Source: Acidobacteriota bacterium (lineage in GTDB: Bacteria; Acidobacteriota; Terriglobia; Bryobacterales; Bryobacteraceae). Taken from it: 64,000 nucleotides of DNA. Within the stretch, counting starts at the first letter, position 1, and the number at the start of each line of letters is the position of its first letter. Made by a program: the position numbers and the translations under genes. The DNA is taken from positions 1 through 64,000 of the forward strand of contig JACQZR010000022.1 of the NCBI GenBank assembly GCA_016213775.1, read 5' to 3'. The notes under the pieces were generated by a model. It saw nothing but the letters and a program-made list of their open reading frames with translations, searched no databases and had not been told where the DNA came from. Below are positions 44,341 to 53,197 of this stretch, one piece after another.

Positions 44341-44380
44341 CCTAATGGCCACCGATGGACACCGATGAAAACCGATTAAA
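44341..44380. repeat. right boundary repeat: CCTAATGGCC plus three 10-bp units
   Basis: CCTAATGGCC (44341-44350) is followed by ACCGATGGAC, ACCGATGAAA and ACCGATTAAA. Orientation matches the left repeat. It lies about 150 bp upstream of the first cassette gene. Confidence 0.8.
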
Positions 44381-44447
44381 GAGGCTTTGACAAACACGCT
44401 CCAATGGAGGTCCGGATGTATCGCGCAGCGGTTTAGTTCACTGTGTT

Positions 44448-44780
44448 ATGGACTTCAAGGAGTTCATTCGGATCTCGGGCATGACGCACGTCAGAACTTC
44501 GCCGTACTATCCCCAATCGAACGGAAAGATCGAACGTTGGCACAAATCGCTCAAAGGAGAGTGCATCCGGCCGGGAACGCCGCTATCGCTGGAAGATGCC
44601 CGGCGTCTGGTGGAGGGCTACGTGGCGCATTACAACAGCGTCCGATTGAACAGCGCCATCGGCTACATCACGCCGAAGGACATGCTCGCCGGGCGTCAGC
44701 AGGAGATCCATGCCGAGCGGGATCGGAAGTTGGAGCAGGCGCGGAAACAGCGCCAGGTTCGCCGGCAGAACTCCGCTTGA
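44448..44780 (+). pseudogene. IS3-family transposase, C-terminal fragment
   Basis: The 110 codons cover the end of the DDE integrase core: FKEFIRISGMTHVRTSPYYP then QSNGKIERWHKSLKGECIRP with the catalytic glutamate, and HYNSVRLNSAIGYITPKDML. The N-terminal half with the two aspartates and the OrfA gene are missing. The break lies about 50 bp beyond the terminase-cassette repeat, so the insertion sequence was truncated there. Confidence 0.9.
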
Positions 44781-44812
44781 AGAACGACGGGCACACGTTC
44801 AGAGTCGCCGGT

Positions 44813-44917
44813 GAAGTGGATAACTTCCGGTTGGCCGACAACTCGTTTCCTGATCGGTTAACACGTTTCCGACCAGCTTATTATCCGAAATTCCGGCCCG
44901 CCATCGACGATTGGATC
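44813..44917. repeat. 105-bp diverged repeat behind kinase gene 1
   Basis: From GAAGTGGATAACTTCCGG to the kinase stop, this flank matches 50125-50228 behind the second 902-residue kinase, by eye about three quarters identical and of nearly equal length. Coding does not explain the conservation, since both lie outside the genes. Confidence 0.65.
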
Positions 44918-47626
44918 CTATTTCCCCACCGGCGCCTTCCGCCGCAGCTCGTCGAAGAAGTTCAGCAGGAACGTCACATGCGTTGGACGGGTGGCGCCCG
45001 CGTTGTCGGACGCCATCAGTGCCGCGAAGCGCTTGCCATCCGGGGCAAGGTCGAAGTTTGTGGAGGTGCCGCCACTCCTAATTCGCGCCTCGGCCCACAA
45101 TTGGGACTTGCCGGCAGCGAAGGAGGCATCCTTGGCCGAGTATGGCGTCATCATGATCCGGTGGTCCAGGGTCCGGTAGAACAATTCGCGGCCGTTCCGC
45201 GACCAGACTGCCATTACACCGCCGCCGGTGGACACCTGCCACTTGCCGCCGGGTCCTGGAAATGGACGGACATACACCTCCATAATGCCCGATTCGTCGG
45301 AAGTGTAAGCCATCCAGCGCCCATCGGGAGAGAATGCAGGAAATCCCTCAGTGAACTTTGTGCGCAGAAAAGGTTCGGGCTTGCCCGGCTTCGGATTGTC
45401 AGAATCGCTGCCTTCGAGAGGCAGTGTCCATATGTCCACACCGGTTGCGCCAGCCTGCTCTGTGAACGCCAGCCGTTTTCCGTCCGGCGAGAAGGAAGCG
45501 GGGCTCTCGTTGTTTTTACTTTGCGTTAGCCGTAGCGGTTCGCCGGCGCCATCGGAACGGATCCAATAGATGCCGTTATTTTCGTTGGCTCGGAACGCGA
45601 TGTGTTTGCCGTCCGGGCTCCACACCGGCCTGAAGTTCGCGCCTGCCGCGAAGGTCAACCGTGTCATCGTGTCCCGCTCCCATTCGTAGACCCACACGTC
45701 AGGCTTTCCGGAGCTCATTACTACCATTGCCAGCCGCTTGCCGTCCGGAGCAAAGCGCATGTCATAATATGCTCCCGGCTTGGCAAGGATTGGCGTGGTC
45801 TTGCCGGCATTCTCCAGCCAAACGATCGGCCATGCCTGCTCCACCGACTTTCCGGCCTGGTAGACGGATGTTCCGGTCTGAGAAAAATCGAACTCCGCGC
45901 TTCCATGGCCCGGATAGGCCGTCACATCCTCCAATACGGGGACCGCGGGACCAGCCAACTCCAACCGGTCCAGATCCAGCGGCGCCGCAAACAGAACTCC
46001 CTGGCGCATATAAAGCAGGTGTCCGCTGGGGACAAAGCGCCCGAAATATCCCCCGCTTTGCAGCGTCTTTCTCTGGCCGGTTTGGAAGGAATGAACCTCG
46101 ATCGTGGCATCCTCATAGTTGTTCGCCGTTACGCCGGCCACGAACAGCACCGCTTTGCTGCCTGGCAGCACCTGCGGATAGCGCAAACTCCGGTCCCGCT
46201 TTTGCGTGTTCAATTCCACCGCCGGTTGCGGCAATCCTCCAGCGGAGGAGATACGCCAGAGGCTGCTGGTGGCTCCCAGCGCTGCAATGATATTGCCGTC
46301 GTCGCCCCAACTGCCGCCGCGCGCCGTGGGCGCGTCGCACAACGTCACTGCGCCTCCCCCTTGCACCAGAACCTTCTTCAGCTTGCTGTCCGCGAAAAAG
46401 CCGACCCACTGCCCATCCGGGGAGAAGAATGGACTCACGGCATTTTCCGTGCCGGCGAGCACCACCGGCTGCTTCTGGTCGAGTGAGCGGGTGGCGAGCC
46501 GCTCTTTGCCGTCCGCCCCACTGATCAGGTAGACCAACCGGGTCCCGTCCGGGGATAGGATCGCCCGGGGACCGCCGAGACCGCCACTCAGGGAGCTTTC
46601 CGGCCCCGTGTCGACACTCAGCCGCATGAGCGGGTATACCACGGGACGGCTGGCGCGCCACCAGGCCACGAGTGAAACTACCAGGGCAACACCCAGACAT
46701 GCTACTGCCACGGCCCACGGGAGCCTGCCCGTTCCGGGAGGAGGCCCTGCTAGGGGGACGGAGACGGACGCGGCTTCCTCCGGAGAGGAGAGCGCTTCCT
46801 CAATCTCGATCCGGGCGTCAGCGATGTCGGCCAGTCGTTTCTTGCGGTCGCGCTCAAGGCTGCGCCGCAGGAGCTTGCGTATCGCCGGCGGTGTCGTAGC
46901 CGGCAGTTTGGCCCAATCGAAGTCTGCACGCAACACCGCCGCAAGCGAGTCCGACACGGTTTCGCCCGGGAACATCTCCTGCCCGCTGAGCATCTCAAAC
47001 AGCACGACGCCAAACGCCCAGATATCGGCCCGCTTATCGACGCGCATACCACGGGCCTGCTCGGGAGCCATGTAGCCCGCCGTCCCCATGATCATGCCGG
47101 CCATCGTGGGTGAATGCCCCCGTACCACCGTCAGCGCACTGGCCGGATCCTCGCCGGCATCCGTGGGATCGGATAACTTCGCCAAGCCGAAATCGAGCAC
47201 TTTCACTTTGCCATCGGGGGTGACTTTGACGTTGGCGGGCTTCAGATCACGGTGAATGATGCCTTTCTCGTGGGCCGCTTCCAATGCTTCGGCAATCTGA
47301 CGCGCAATGGCAAGCGCCTCGTCCAAAGGCAGCGCACCCTGGGCAATGCGGTCGGCGAGTGTCGGCCCCTCCACCAGTTCCATCACGATGGCTCTGTCTT
47401 CGATGCCGTGGATGGTGGCGATGTTCGGATGGTTCAACGAGGCCAGCAACTGCGCCTCTCGAACGAACCGCGCCATCCGATCAGGGTCATTGGCGTACGC
47501 CTCGGGCAGCACCTTGATTGCCACATCGCGGGCGAGTTTGGTATCGGTGGCGCGGTAGACCGCGCCCATGCCGCCCTCGCCTAACTTGGACGTGATGCGG
47601 TAGTGGGCAATCGATTGGGGGTCCAT
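44918..47626 (-). CDS. Ser/Thr protein kinase with TolB-like WD40 sensor domain (kinase 1)
   Basis: The product has 902 residues. The Hanks kinase (about 10-275) has GEGGMGAVYRATD, VAIKVLPE, GIIHRDLKPANVKVTPDGKV, LDFGLAKL and GYMAPEQARG. A membrane helix (AVAVACLGVALVVSLVAWW, near 315) leads to an extracytoplasmic six-bladed TolB-like propeller with repeated SPDG(K/Q) units (FFSPDGQWVGFFAD, APDGKRLAMVV, SPDGKHIAFRAN, SPDGRWMAYTSDESG). It ends RRKAPVGK, as does the paralogue at 50229. Ligand and substrates are unknown. Confidence 0.95.
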   Translation of the reverse strand: MDPQSIAHYRITSKLGEGGMGAVYRATDTKLARDVAIKVLPEAYANDPDRMARFVREAQLLASLNHPNIATIHGIEDRAIVMELVEGPTLADRIAQGALPLDEALAIARQIAEALEAAHEKGIIHRDLKPANVKVTPDGKVKVLDFGLAKLSDPTDAGEDPASALTVVRGHSPTMAGMIMGTAGYMAPEQARGMRVDKRADIWAFGVVLFEMLSGQEMFPGETVSDSLAAVLRADFDWAKLPATTPPAIRKLLRRSLERDRKKRLADIADARIEIEEALSSPEEAASVSVPLAGPPPGTGRLPWAVAVACLGVALVVSLVAWWRASRPVVYPLMRLSVDTGPESSLSGGLGGPRAILSPDGTRLVYLISGADGKERLATRSLDQKQPVVLAGTENAVSPFFSPDGQWVGFFADSKLKKVLVQGGGAVTLCDAPTARGGSWGDDGNIIAALGATSSLWRISSAGGLPQPAVELNTQKRDRSLRYPQVLPGSKAVLFVAGVTANNYEDATIEVHSFQTGQRKTLQSGGYFGRFVPSGHLLYMRQGVLFAAPLDLDRLELAGPAVPVLEDVTAYPGHGSAEFDFSQTGTSVYQAGKSVEQAWPIVWLENAGKTTPILAKPGAYYDMRFAPDGKRLAMVVMSSGKPDVWVYEWERDTMTRLTFAAGANFRPVWSPDGKHIAFRANENNGIYWIRSDGAGEPLRLTQSKNNESPASFSPDGKRLAFTEQAGATGVDIWTLPLEGSDSDNPKPGKPEPFLRTKFTEGFPAFSPDGRWMAYTSDESGIMEVYVRPFPGPGGKWQVSTGGGVMAVWSRNGRELFYRTLDHRIMMTPYSAKDASFAAGKSQLWAEARIRSGGTSTNFDLAPDGKRFAALMASDNAGATRPTHVTFLLNFFDELRRKAPVGK

Positions 47627-47762
47627 TCGGGTTTGGTCTCCAATATCCTATCACTTGCCCGCGCTCCCAACCGGTTTCGCGTGAGGGAATGTGTCACGGC
47701 GCATCCGGACAGAACACTGCATTATTGCATCATCGGTTGGCGGTCGAGGAGGCCGCTACGCG

Positions 47763-48718
47763 ATGGCAAGAAGACATCCATCAAGAAAAGCGCGGGCGGT
47801 TCCGAAGACTGTCTTGCGCCTGCCAGATCTCGACCAAGCGAAGCTGGCTGTTTTGAACAGCTTGAGTTCTCACGACGCACAGCGTGGTTACCGCCACGCT
47901 ATCGATGAGTTCATTGAATGGTATTGCTCAGAGCCGAGACTATCCTTCAGCAAGACTGTCGTTCTCCGGTATCGCATGCACCTGGAATCCCGGAAGCTCG
48001 CACCCGGAACAGTCAACCTGCGCCTCGGGGGCCGTGCGGCGTCTCGCCTATGAAGCCTCCGATTGCGGTCTCCTGAGCCCTGATCTGGCCGCCGGGATTC
48101 GGCGGGTGAAAGGCGTTCAAGAAACTCGGTGTGCGCTTGGGCAACTGGTTAACAGCCGAACAGGGTGAGAAGCTCTGGCAATCTCCTGATGTTGAGCGAC
48201 TGAAGGGCAAGCGTGACCGTGCGCTGCTGGCTGTATTGCTCGCCTGCGGCTTGCGGAGGCACGAAGCTGTTGAGTTGAACTTCTCTCACCTTCAGCAACG
48301 TGAACAACACTGGGCCATTGTCGATCTCGTTGGGAAGGCCGGTCACACGCGGACTGTGCCGGTGCCGGACTGGGTCAAGCAGGTTCTTGATGACTGGCTG
48401 AATGCAGCAGGTCTCACCTCAGGCAGGGTGTTTCGTCGCGTGAACAGGGCTGGAAGAATTTGGGGTGACGGCATGACTGAAAAAGTCGTCTGGCACATCG
48501 TCCGCGAATACGCAAAGCAAGTCGGGATCGAAAAATTGGCACCGCATGATTTGCGTCGAACTTGCGCGAGGCTTTGCCACACTGCCGGAGGCGAACTGGA
48601 GCAGATCCAGTTCCTTCTCGGTCACGTCTCGATCCAAACCACCGAGCGATACCTCGGATGCAAGCAGCGCATCCGATCGGCGGTCAACGACAGAATCGGA
48701 ATTGAGCCGAAGAGCTGA
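47763..48718 (+). pseudogene. tyrosine recombinase/integrase broken by two frameshifts
   Basis: The N-terminal SAM-like part (LDQAKLAVLNSLSSHDAQRG to LAPGTVNLRLG) breaks in a G5 run near 48027, continues one frame over as AVRRLAYEASDCGLLSPDLA, and breaks again near 48120 before LGVRLGNWLTAEQGEKLW. The catalytic C-terminal part is intact from 48131: CGLRRHEAVELN (Arg), APHDLRRTCARLCHTAG (HxxR), LLGHVS and the tyrosine in TTERYLGC. The fragment alone lacks the core-binding domain. It lies between the two kinases and marks past integration. Confidence 0.85.
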
Positions 48719-49133
48719 GAGCACACCGGGAGCAATAGTGGAAGGGTTGACGACGATTCGCTCGCAATTAGACTAAAACGCCCGCCTGGCGTGGGCTGTA
48801 GAAGGCGCGATTCGGTGGAACGAGGAAGGACTCGGGACGGCCCGCGCGGTGGCAGAGGCAACTCAAGAATATCGCGAAAGAATCAGACCAGATCGGGCGG
48901 TTCCTGGACGACTAGTGCGTCCTGGACAGCACACTTAGCACTCGCGGCCGAGATCTTTTCGAATCGTATTCGGGCTGGGCTCGGGAAGCGGGCGAAGCCG
49001 TGCTGTCGGGAACGATGTTCGAACGCAGACTGCGTCCGGATTGCCGCCAACCGCCCACACTCTGGTGGTAACGTCGAGCCGGTCGCCGTTTGATCCACCG
49101 AAGCAAGGCGACGCAAGACCCGGTCAGCGTCTC
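48719..49133. other. 415-bp gap without a supported gene
   Basis: No convincing coding frame, tRNA or strong hairpin is seen. A weak GCCCGC/GTGGGC hairpin occurs near 48782-48797. The tract separates the integrase remnant from the aldolase and may be decayed island DNA. Confidence 0.5.
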
Positions 49134-49970
49134 CTATTCAGGAGGTCTTACAGGACCCGTTACTCTTTGGGACCAGTCCTCCCAAGCGCGCTCGTATCCG
49201 TCTTGTGGTGCTGCTTTGCGGGCTTCTTCTGGGTCGAGGTACGTCACCTTCCCGCCGAGCAGGAGTGCCTGGGTTTGCAGTTTGGCGTTCATCATCATGT
49301 AGAAAGCCCGTCCGGTCACGACACGCAGTGATGGTCCGACGACGACCGCGCCGTGCCCGCGCATGAGCGCGGCTTCTTGCATCCCGAGTGCTTGCGCAAG
49401 TGCGCTGCCGTGCTCGGGCGTGCGTACGAGCAGATCGGTCATGCCGCTCTTCTCGCGCATCTCGTACACGGGGACGTTCGTGCCAAGGAATGCCGCCATG
49501 TGGAAAATGGGCTTGAGGGGGACGGTGCTCACACCGAACGGGATCAGGTCCGGAGCATGGCAATGAACGATCGCGATGATGTCTTTCCTGGCCCGGTAGA
49601 TCTCGCTGTGGATGAACCGTTCCCAGATATGCACCACGGTCTTGTCTTCGACGATGGGCTTGCCATCCAGGCCATATTCGAAGATATCTTGCGCCGCAAC
49701 GAGACTCGCGGCGCGTCGCCGTGACAACAGGAAGCGTGCCGGATTACGATCATCGCGAACGCTCACGTGGCCATAGGAGTCGAGCACCCCCTCGTTCGCG
49801 AGAATTCGGCTGGACATGACGAGTTCCTTGATCAAAACGGGGTTTGGAGTCCCGGTCACGCCTGGGAACTGCTTCCGGCTCTGGGCATGTACCGGCGACA
49901 CACCGATGCAGAGCGAGGTAGTGACTAAGACTCCCCACGACCAGAGCACGCGGAGAGATTTGTCGGGCAT
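49134..49970 (-). CDS. exported class II aldolase/adducin-family protein
   Basis: The product has 278 residues. A signal peptide (LVTTSLCIGVSPVHAQ) precedes the aldolase II fold: LANEGVLDSYGHVSVRD, FLLSRRRAASLV, ERFIHSEIYRARKD, the metal histidines in IVHCHAPD and the third in MRGHGAVVVG. Family members cleave fuculose- or ribulose-phosphate, or decarboxylate, with zinc. Export is unusual because most are cytoplasmic. It stands alone between two kinase genes. Confidence 0.85.
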   Translation of the reverse strand: MPDKSLRVLWSWGVLVTTSLCIGVSPVHAQSRKQFPGVTGTPNPVLIKELVMSSRILANEGVLDSYGHVSVRDDRNPARFLLSRRRAASLVAAQDIFEYGLDGKPIVEDKTVVHIWERFIHSEIYRARKDIIAIVHCHAPDLIPFGVSTVPLKPIFHMAAFLGTNVPVYEMREKSGMTDLLVRTPEHGSALAQALGMQEAALMRGHGAVVVGPSLRVVTGRAFYMMMNAKLQTQALLLGGKVTYLDPEEARKAAPQDGYERAWEDWSQRVTGPVRPPE

Positions 49971-50124
49971 CGAGGCGAGTATATCCTATAAGACCTCCGC
50001 CAGGAACGCGTTGTAGGGCCTACCAGCGGGCAGACATTCTCGACGTCGGTGCCTGATCTCCAGTTTTCGACTATTAGACGGCGTGACCGACACCCGGCTG
50101 GCACCTCGGTTTGGGAAGCGATCC

Positions 50125-50228
50125 GAAGTGGCCAACTTCCGTATAGCCGACCACTCGTTCCCTATTCGGCCAACGCGTTTTGAATCAAGTTGTCATCCGG
50201 AATTCCGGGCGCTGTCGACGATTAGATT
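50125..50228. repeat. 104-bp diverged repeat behind kinase gene 2
   Basis: It matches 44813-44917 behind kinase 1, beginning GAAGTGGCCAACTTCCG. It ends at the kinase stop codon. Confidence 0.65.
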
Positions 50229-52937
50229 CTATTTCCCCACCGGCGCCTTCCGCCGCAGTTCGTCGGAGAAGTTCAGCAGAAACGTCAGGTGCGTTGGCGG
50301 CTTCTCGCCGCTCGCATCATCGGGAAGGAGCGCCGCGAGGCGCTTGCCATCCGGTGCGACGTCAAAGTTGGGATTACCGCCAGTCTCCCGCAGGCGGACC
50401 TCGGTCCAAAGCCGGGGCTTGCCCGCGACGAAGGAGTCTCCGCTAGCCGAGTAGGGGACGGCCATTACGCGCTGGTCCGATGTCAGGTAGAGAAGTTCGC
50501 GGCCATTGGGCAACCAGAACACCCTTCGCGATCCGCCGGTCGAGATCTGCCTCCTTCCTCCCGGCCCGGGAAAGGGGCGAACATAAGCTTCCAGGCTTCC
50601 CGACTCGGTCGACCCATAGGCGATCCATCGGCCGTCTGGGGAAAACTTGGCTCCCCCCTCCATGAATGGCGTCGCCAAAAAAGGCTCGGCTTTCCCGAGC
50701 CGGATGCCGGAGCCGCCCGGGCTGGTATCTCCAATGACTGGAAGTGTAAAGATGTCGTCGCTTCCACTGTTACCAGTGCGGTGAAAAGCAAGGCGCTTTC
50801 CGTCTGGCGAGAAGGAATATGGGTACTCCAAAGGCTTCCCCTCGGTCAGACGTTGTGTCTCGCCCGATCCGTCGGAGCGGATCGCGTACAACCCAGGAGC
50901 GGCCGGGTTAGTGGATTGGAACACGATCGACTTTCCGTCGGGGGCCCAGACCGGATAGAAATTCACACCGGGAAGGAAGCTCACTCGCGACGGCGAATCC
51001 CCATCTAGATCCTTCACCCAGATATCGGAACCGCCGCCGTTGTACATCGAGTACGCCAATCGCTTGCCATCCGGAGAAAAGCGAGGCGTCGTGTAAGCGC
51101 CGGGTGGACCGTGCAGCGGTTGCGTCTTGCCGGAGCTGTCGACCCAGTAAATCGGGTACGTCGCCCTTGCCCCGGAACCGGGTAGATAGACAAAGGTTCC
51201 GTTCCGCCCGAACGTAAAATCCCCGCCGCCTTTGGTGGTGCTGCCGGCATCTTCCAGGATCGGAATGGGCGCGCCCACCGGCGACAAACCGACGGGATCG
51301 AACGGCACGGCGAACAGCGTGCTGCCTTCCAGATAAACGACGTGGCCCGGACCGGATGCTTGCGGCACGTAGCGGCCGGAGAATCCCCGGCGCTGGACTG
51401 TTTTTCGCTCGCCGGTCTGGAGCGAGATCACTTCGATGCTGGCCTCGGCTGGATTCGTCATTTCCGGAGAGCCAGTGAACAGGACCGCCTGGCTACCGGG
51501 AAGGACATCGGGCCAACGGTGGGTCGCCTCGGTGGGGCTAAGTTTGGTGAGGGCAACGGGCGATCCTCCAGCGGAGGAAACGCGAGAGAGGCCCTTTGCC
51601 TGATCGAGGGCCGCGATGATGTTGCCATCGTCGCCCCAACTGGCGCCCCTTGGGCTCTGTGCGTCGCAGAGTGTAACGGCGGCGCCACCTTCCACTGCAA
51701 TCTTTTTGAGTTTTTCGCCGGCGAAGAAACCGATCCAGGCGCCATCGGGGGAAAAGAACGGGAAACTGGCGTCCTCGGTGGCGGCGAGCAGTGTCACCCG
51801 GTCCTGGTGCAGCAGGCGAGTATGAAGGCGAATCTTGCCGTCCGCGCTGCGCAGAGTGAGAGCGAGGCGCGTGCCGTCCGGGGAGATGGCCATCATGTTT
51901 GGGCCATTAACGGACCTAGCCAGCGGAGCACCAGCGGCGACTTCGGCGTGTAGGCGAACCAACGGGCGCAATGGCGCGGGGCGGGTGGCGTTGTAGTACC
52001 AGCCGGCAGCGGCGGCGATACATGCGAGAGCGAAAGCGCCCGCTACAGTCCAAGGCCGGCGAGCTGATTTCGAAGGCCCGGCGGTAGCAGTAGTTTCCTG
52101 TGGTGGCGTCCGCAGATCGAGCACGACGTCGCGCATGCTCTGATAGCGATCATCGGGGTCCTTCTGCAGACACCGCTTCACGAAACGTTCGAGCCAGGAA
52201 GGCGTGAACGGCTGCACCGCCATCGGCGCTGGATCGGCGGAGAGAATCGCGCCAAGTAGACTGGAATAGCTCTTGCCCTGGAATGCTTTCTGGCCAGTGA
52301 CCATTTCGTAGAGCATCGCCCCGAAGGCCCAGATGTCCGACCGCGCATCCGCTTCTTTGCCGGCGAATTGCTCCGGCGCCATATATTGCGGCGTGCCCAT
52401 GATGGTGCCCTCGGTAGTCAGCACAGCGGTGAGCGTCTCATCGGTGGGGCCGGGTTTGGCCTGCGATTTGGCGAGGCCGAAATCGAGCACTTTCACGCCG
52501 TCGCGCGTGAGCATGATGTTCTGCGGTTTGACGTCGCGGTGGGTGACGCCGGCGCGGTGGGCGCGGTCAAGCGCGTCGGCGATCTGGGTCGCGAACTTCA
52601 GGGCCTGGTCGAGGGGGATGGCGCCTTTTTCGATTCGCGCGGCGAGCGATTCGCCCTCGATTAGTTCCATCACCATGAACCCGCCCACGCCATCCTGATT
52701 CCCGATGTCGTACAGAGTGCAGATGTTGGGGTGGTTCAGTGAGGCAACCGCTCGCGCTTCCCGTTCAAAACGGGCGCGCAGGTCTGCGCGTTTGGCGATG
52801 TGTTCGGGGAGGACCTTGATGGCGACGGTGCGGTCCAGTCGCGTATCACGGGCTTTGTAGACTTCGCCCATACCCCCGGCCCCGATAGGGGCCGTCACGA
52901 CATACGGGCCGAGCTTATCGCCAGCGGAAAGCGGCAT
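50229..52937 (-). CDS. Ser/Thr protein kinase with TolB-like WD40 sensor domain (kinase 2)
   Basis: The product has 902 residues and the same plan as kinase 1. The kinase domain (about 10-275) has [49 protein letters not shown] and QYMAPEQFAG. A membrane helix (VAGAFALACIAAAAGWYY, near 298) leads to the outer TolB-like propeller (FFSPDGAWIGFFAG, RFSPDGKRLAYSMY, SFSPDGKRLAFHRT, KFSPDGRWIAYGSTESG). It ends RRKAPVGK. HRD is read as THRDVKPQN, so it should be active. It is a paralogue of kinase 1 by an old duplication that also copied the 3' flank. Confidence 0.95.
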   Translation of the reverse strand: MPLSAGDKLGPYVVTAPIGAGGMGEVYKARDTRLDRTVAIKVLPEHIAKRADLRARFEREARAVASLNHPNICTLYDIGNQDGVGGFMVMELIEGESLAARIEKGAIPLDQALKFATQIADALDRAHRAGVTHRDVKPQNIMLTRDGVKVLDFGLAKSQAKPGPTDETLTAVLTTEGTIMGTPQYMAPEQFAGKEADARSDIWAFGAMLYEMVTGQKAFQGKSYSSLLGAILSADPAPMAVQPFTPSWLERFVKRCLQKDPDDRYQSMRDVVLDLRTPPQETTATAGPSKSARRPWTVAGAFALACIAAAAGWYYNATRPAPLRPLVRLHAEVAAGAPLARSVNGPNMMAISPDGTRLALTLRSADGKIRLHTRLLHQDRVTLLAATEDASFPFFSPDGAWIGFFAGEKLKKIAVEGGAAVTLCDAQSPRGASWGDDGNIIAALDQAKGLSRVSSAGGSPVALTKLSPTEATHRWPDVLPGSQAVLFTGSPEMTNPAEASIEVISLQTGERKTVQRRGFSGRYVPQASGPGHVVYLEGSTLFAVPFDPVGLSPVGAPIPILEDAGSTTKGGGDFTFGRNGTFVYLPGSGARATYPIYWVDSSGKTQPLHGPPGAYTTPRFSPDGKRLAYSMYNGGGSDIWVKDLDGDSPSRVSFLPGVNFYPVWAPDGKSIVFQSTNPAAPGLYAIRSDGSGETQRLTEGKPLEYPYSFSPDGKRLAFHRTGNSGSDDIFTLPVIGDTSPGGSGIRLGKAEPFLATPFMEGGAKFSPDGRWIAYGSTESGSLEAYVRPFPGPGGRRQISTGGSRRVFWLPNGRELLYLTSDQRVMAVPYSASGDSFVAGKPRLWTEVRLRETGGNPNFDVAPDGKRLAALLPDDASGEKPPTHLTFLLNFSDELRRKAPVGK

Positions 52938-52981
52938 TGGAATAGTCTATCCGATCAGGAGGCGGTCAAGGCCGTGAATAC

Positions 52982-53033
52982 GGCGCATCCTTCCACTACT
53001 TTTTCAGATTCGCGGTTCGGCGCGCAGTCGAGG
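52982..53033. repeat. dispersed repeat, copy A
   Basis: The segment begins GGCGCATCCTTCCACTACTT and ends GGTTCGGCGCGCAGTCGAGG. A related copy is at 57291-57343 and its first 15 bases recur at 57956-57970. It is noncoding, upstream of kinase 2. Confidence 0.7.
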
Positions 53034-53197
53034 CTCCCCCAAAACCCAATTTCCGGGTGGCGACGAGCAGCTCCCTATTCAACCAAGACATTTCCAACCA
53101 AACTTAACCAGACTTTTGCCCTGAAATCCACGCCGCAATCGGCGCTTAGCAGTAGCAGGTGAGTACGCGGGAAACGCTAGCTGCCGGCACTTCAGAC

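Larger units (their letters stand above)
41847..44380 (-). mobile_element. putative terminase-bearing cassette bounded by direct repeats
   Basis: Four tightly packed minus-strand genes (189, 107, 256 and 206 codons) include both halves of a phage-type large terminase but no portal, capsid, tail or lysis gene. Both borders carry CCTAATGGCC followed by three copies of a 10-bp unit in the same orientation (41847-41886 and 44341-44380). An IS3 remnant lies directly to the right and the molybdo-hydroxylase operon to the left. I infer a small mobile or domesticated element; no target-site duplication is evident. Confidence 0.55.
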
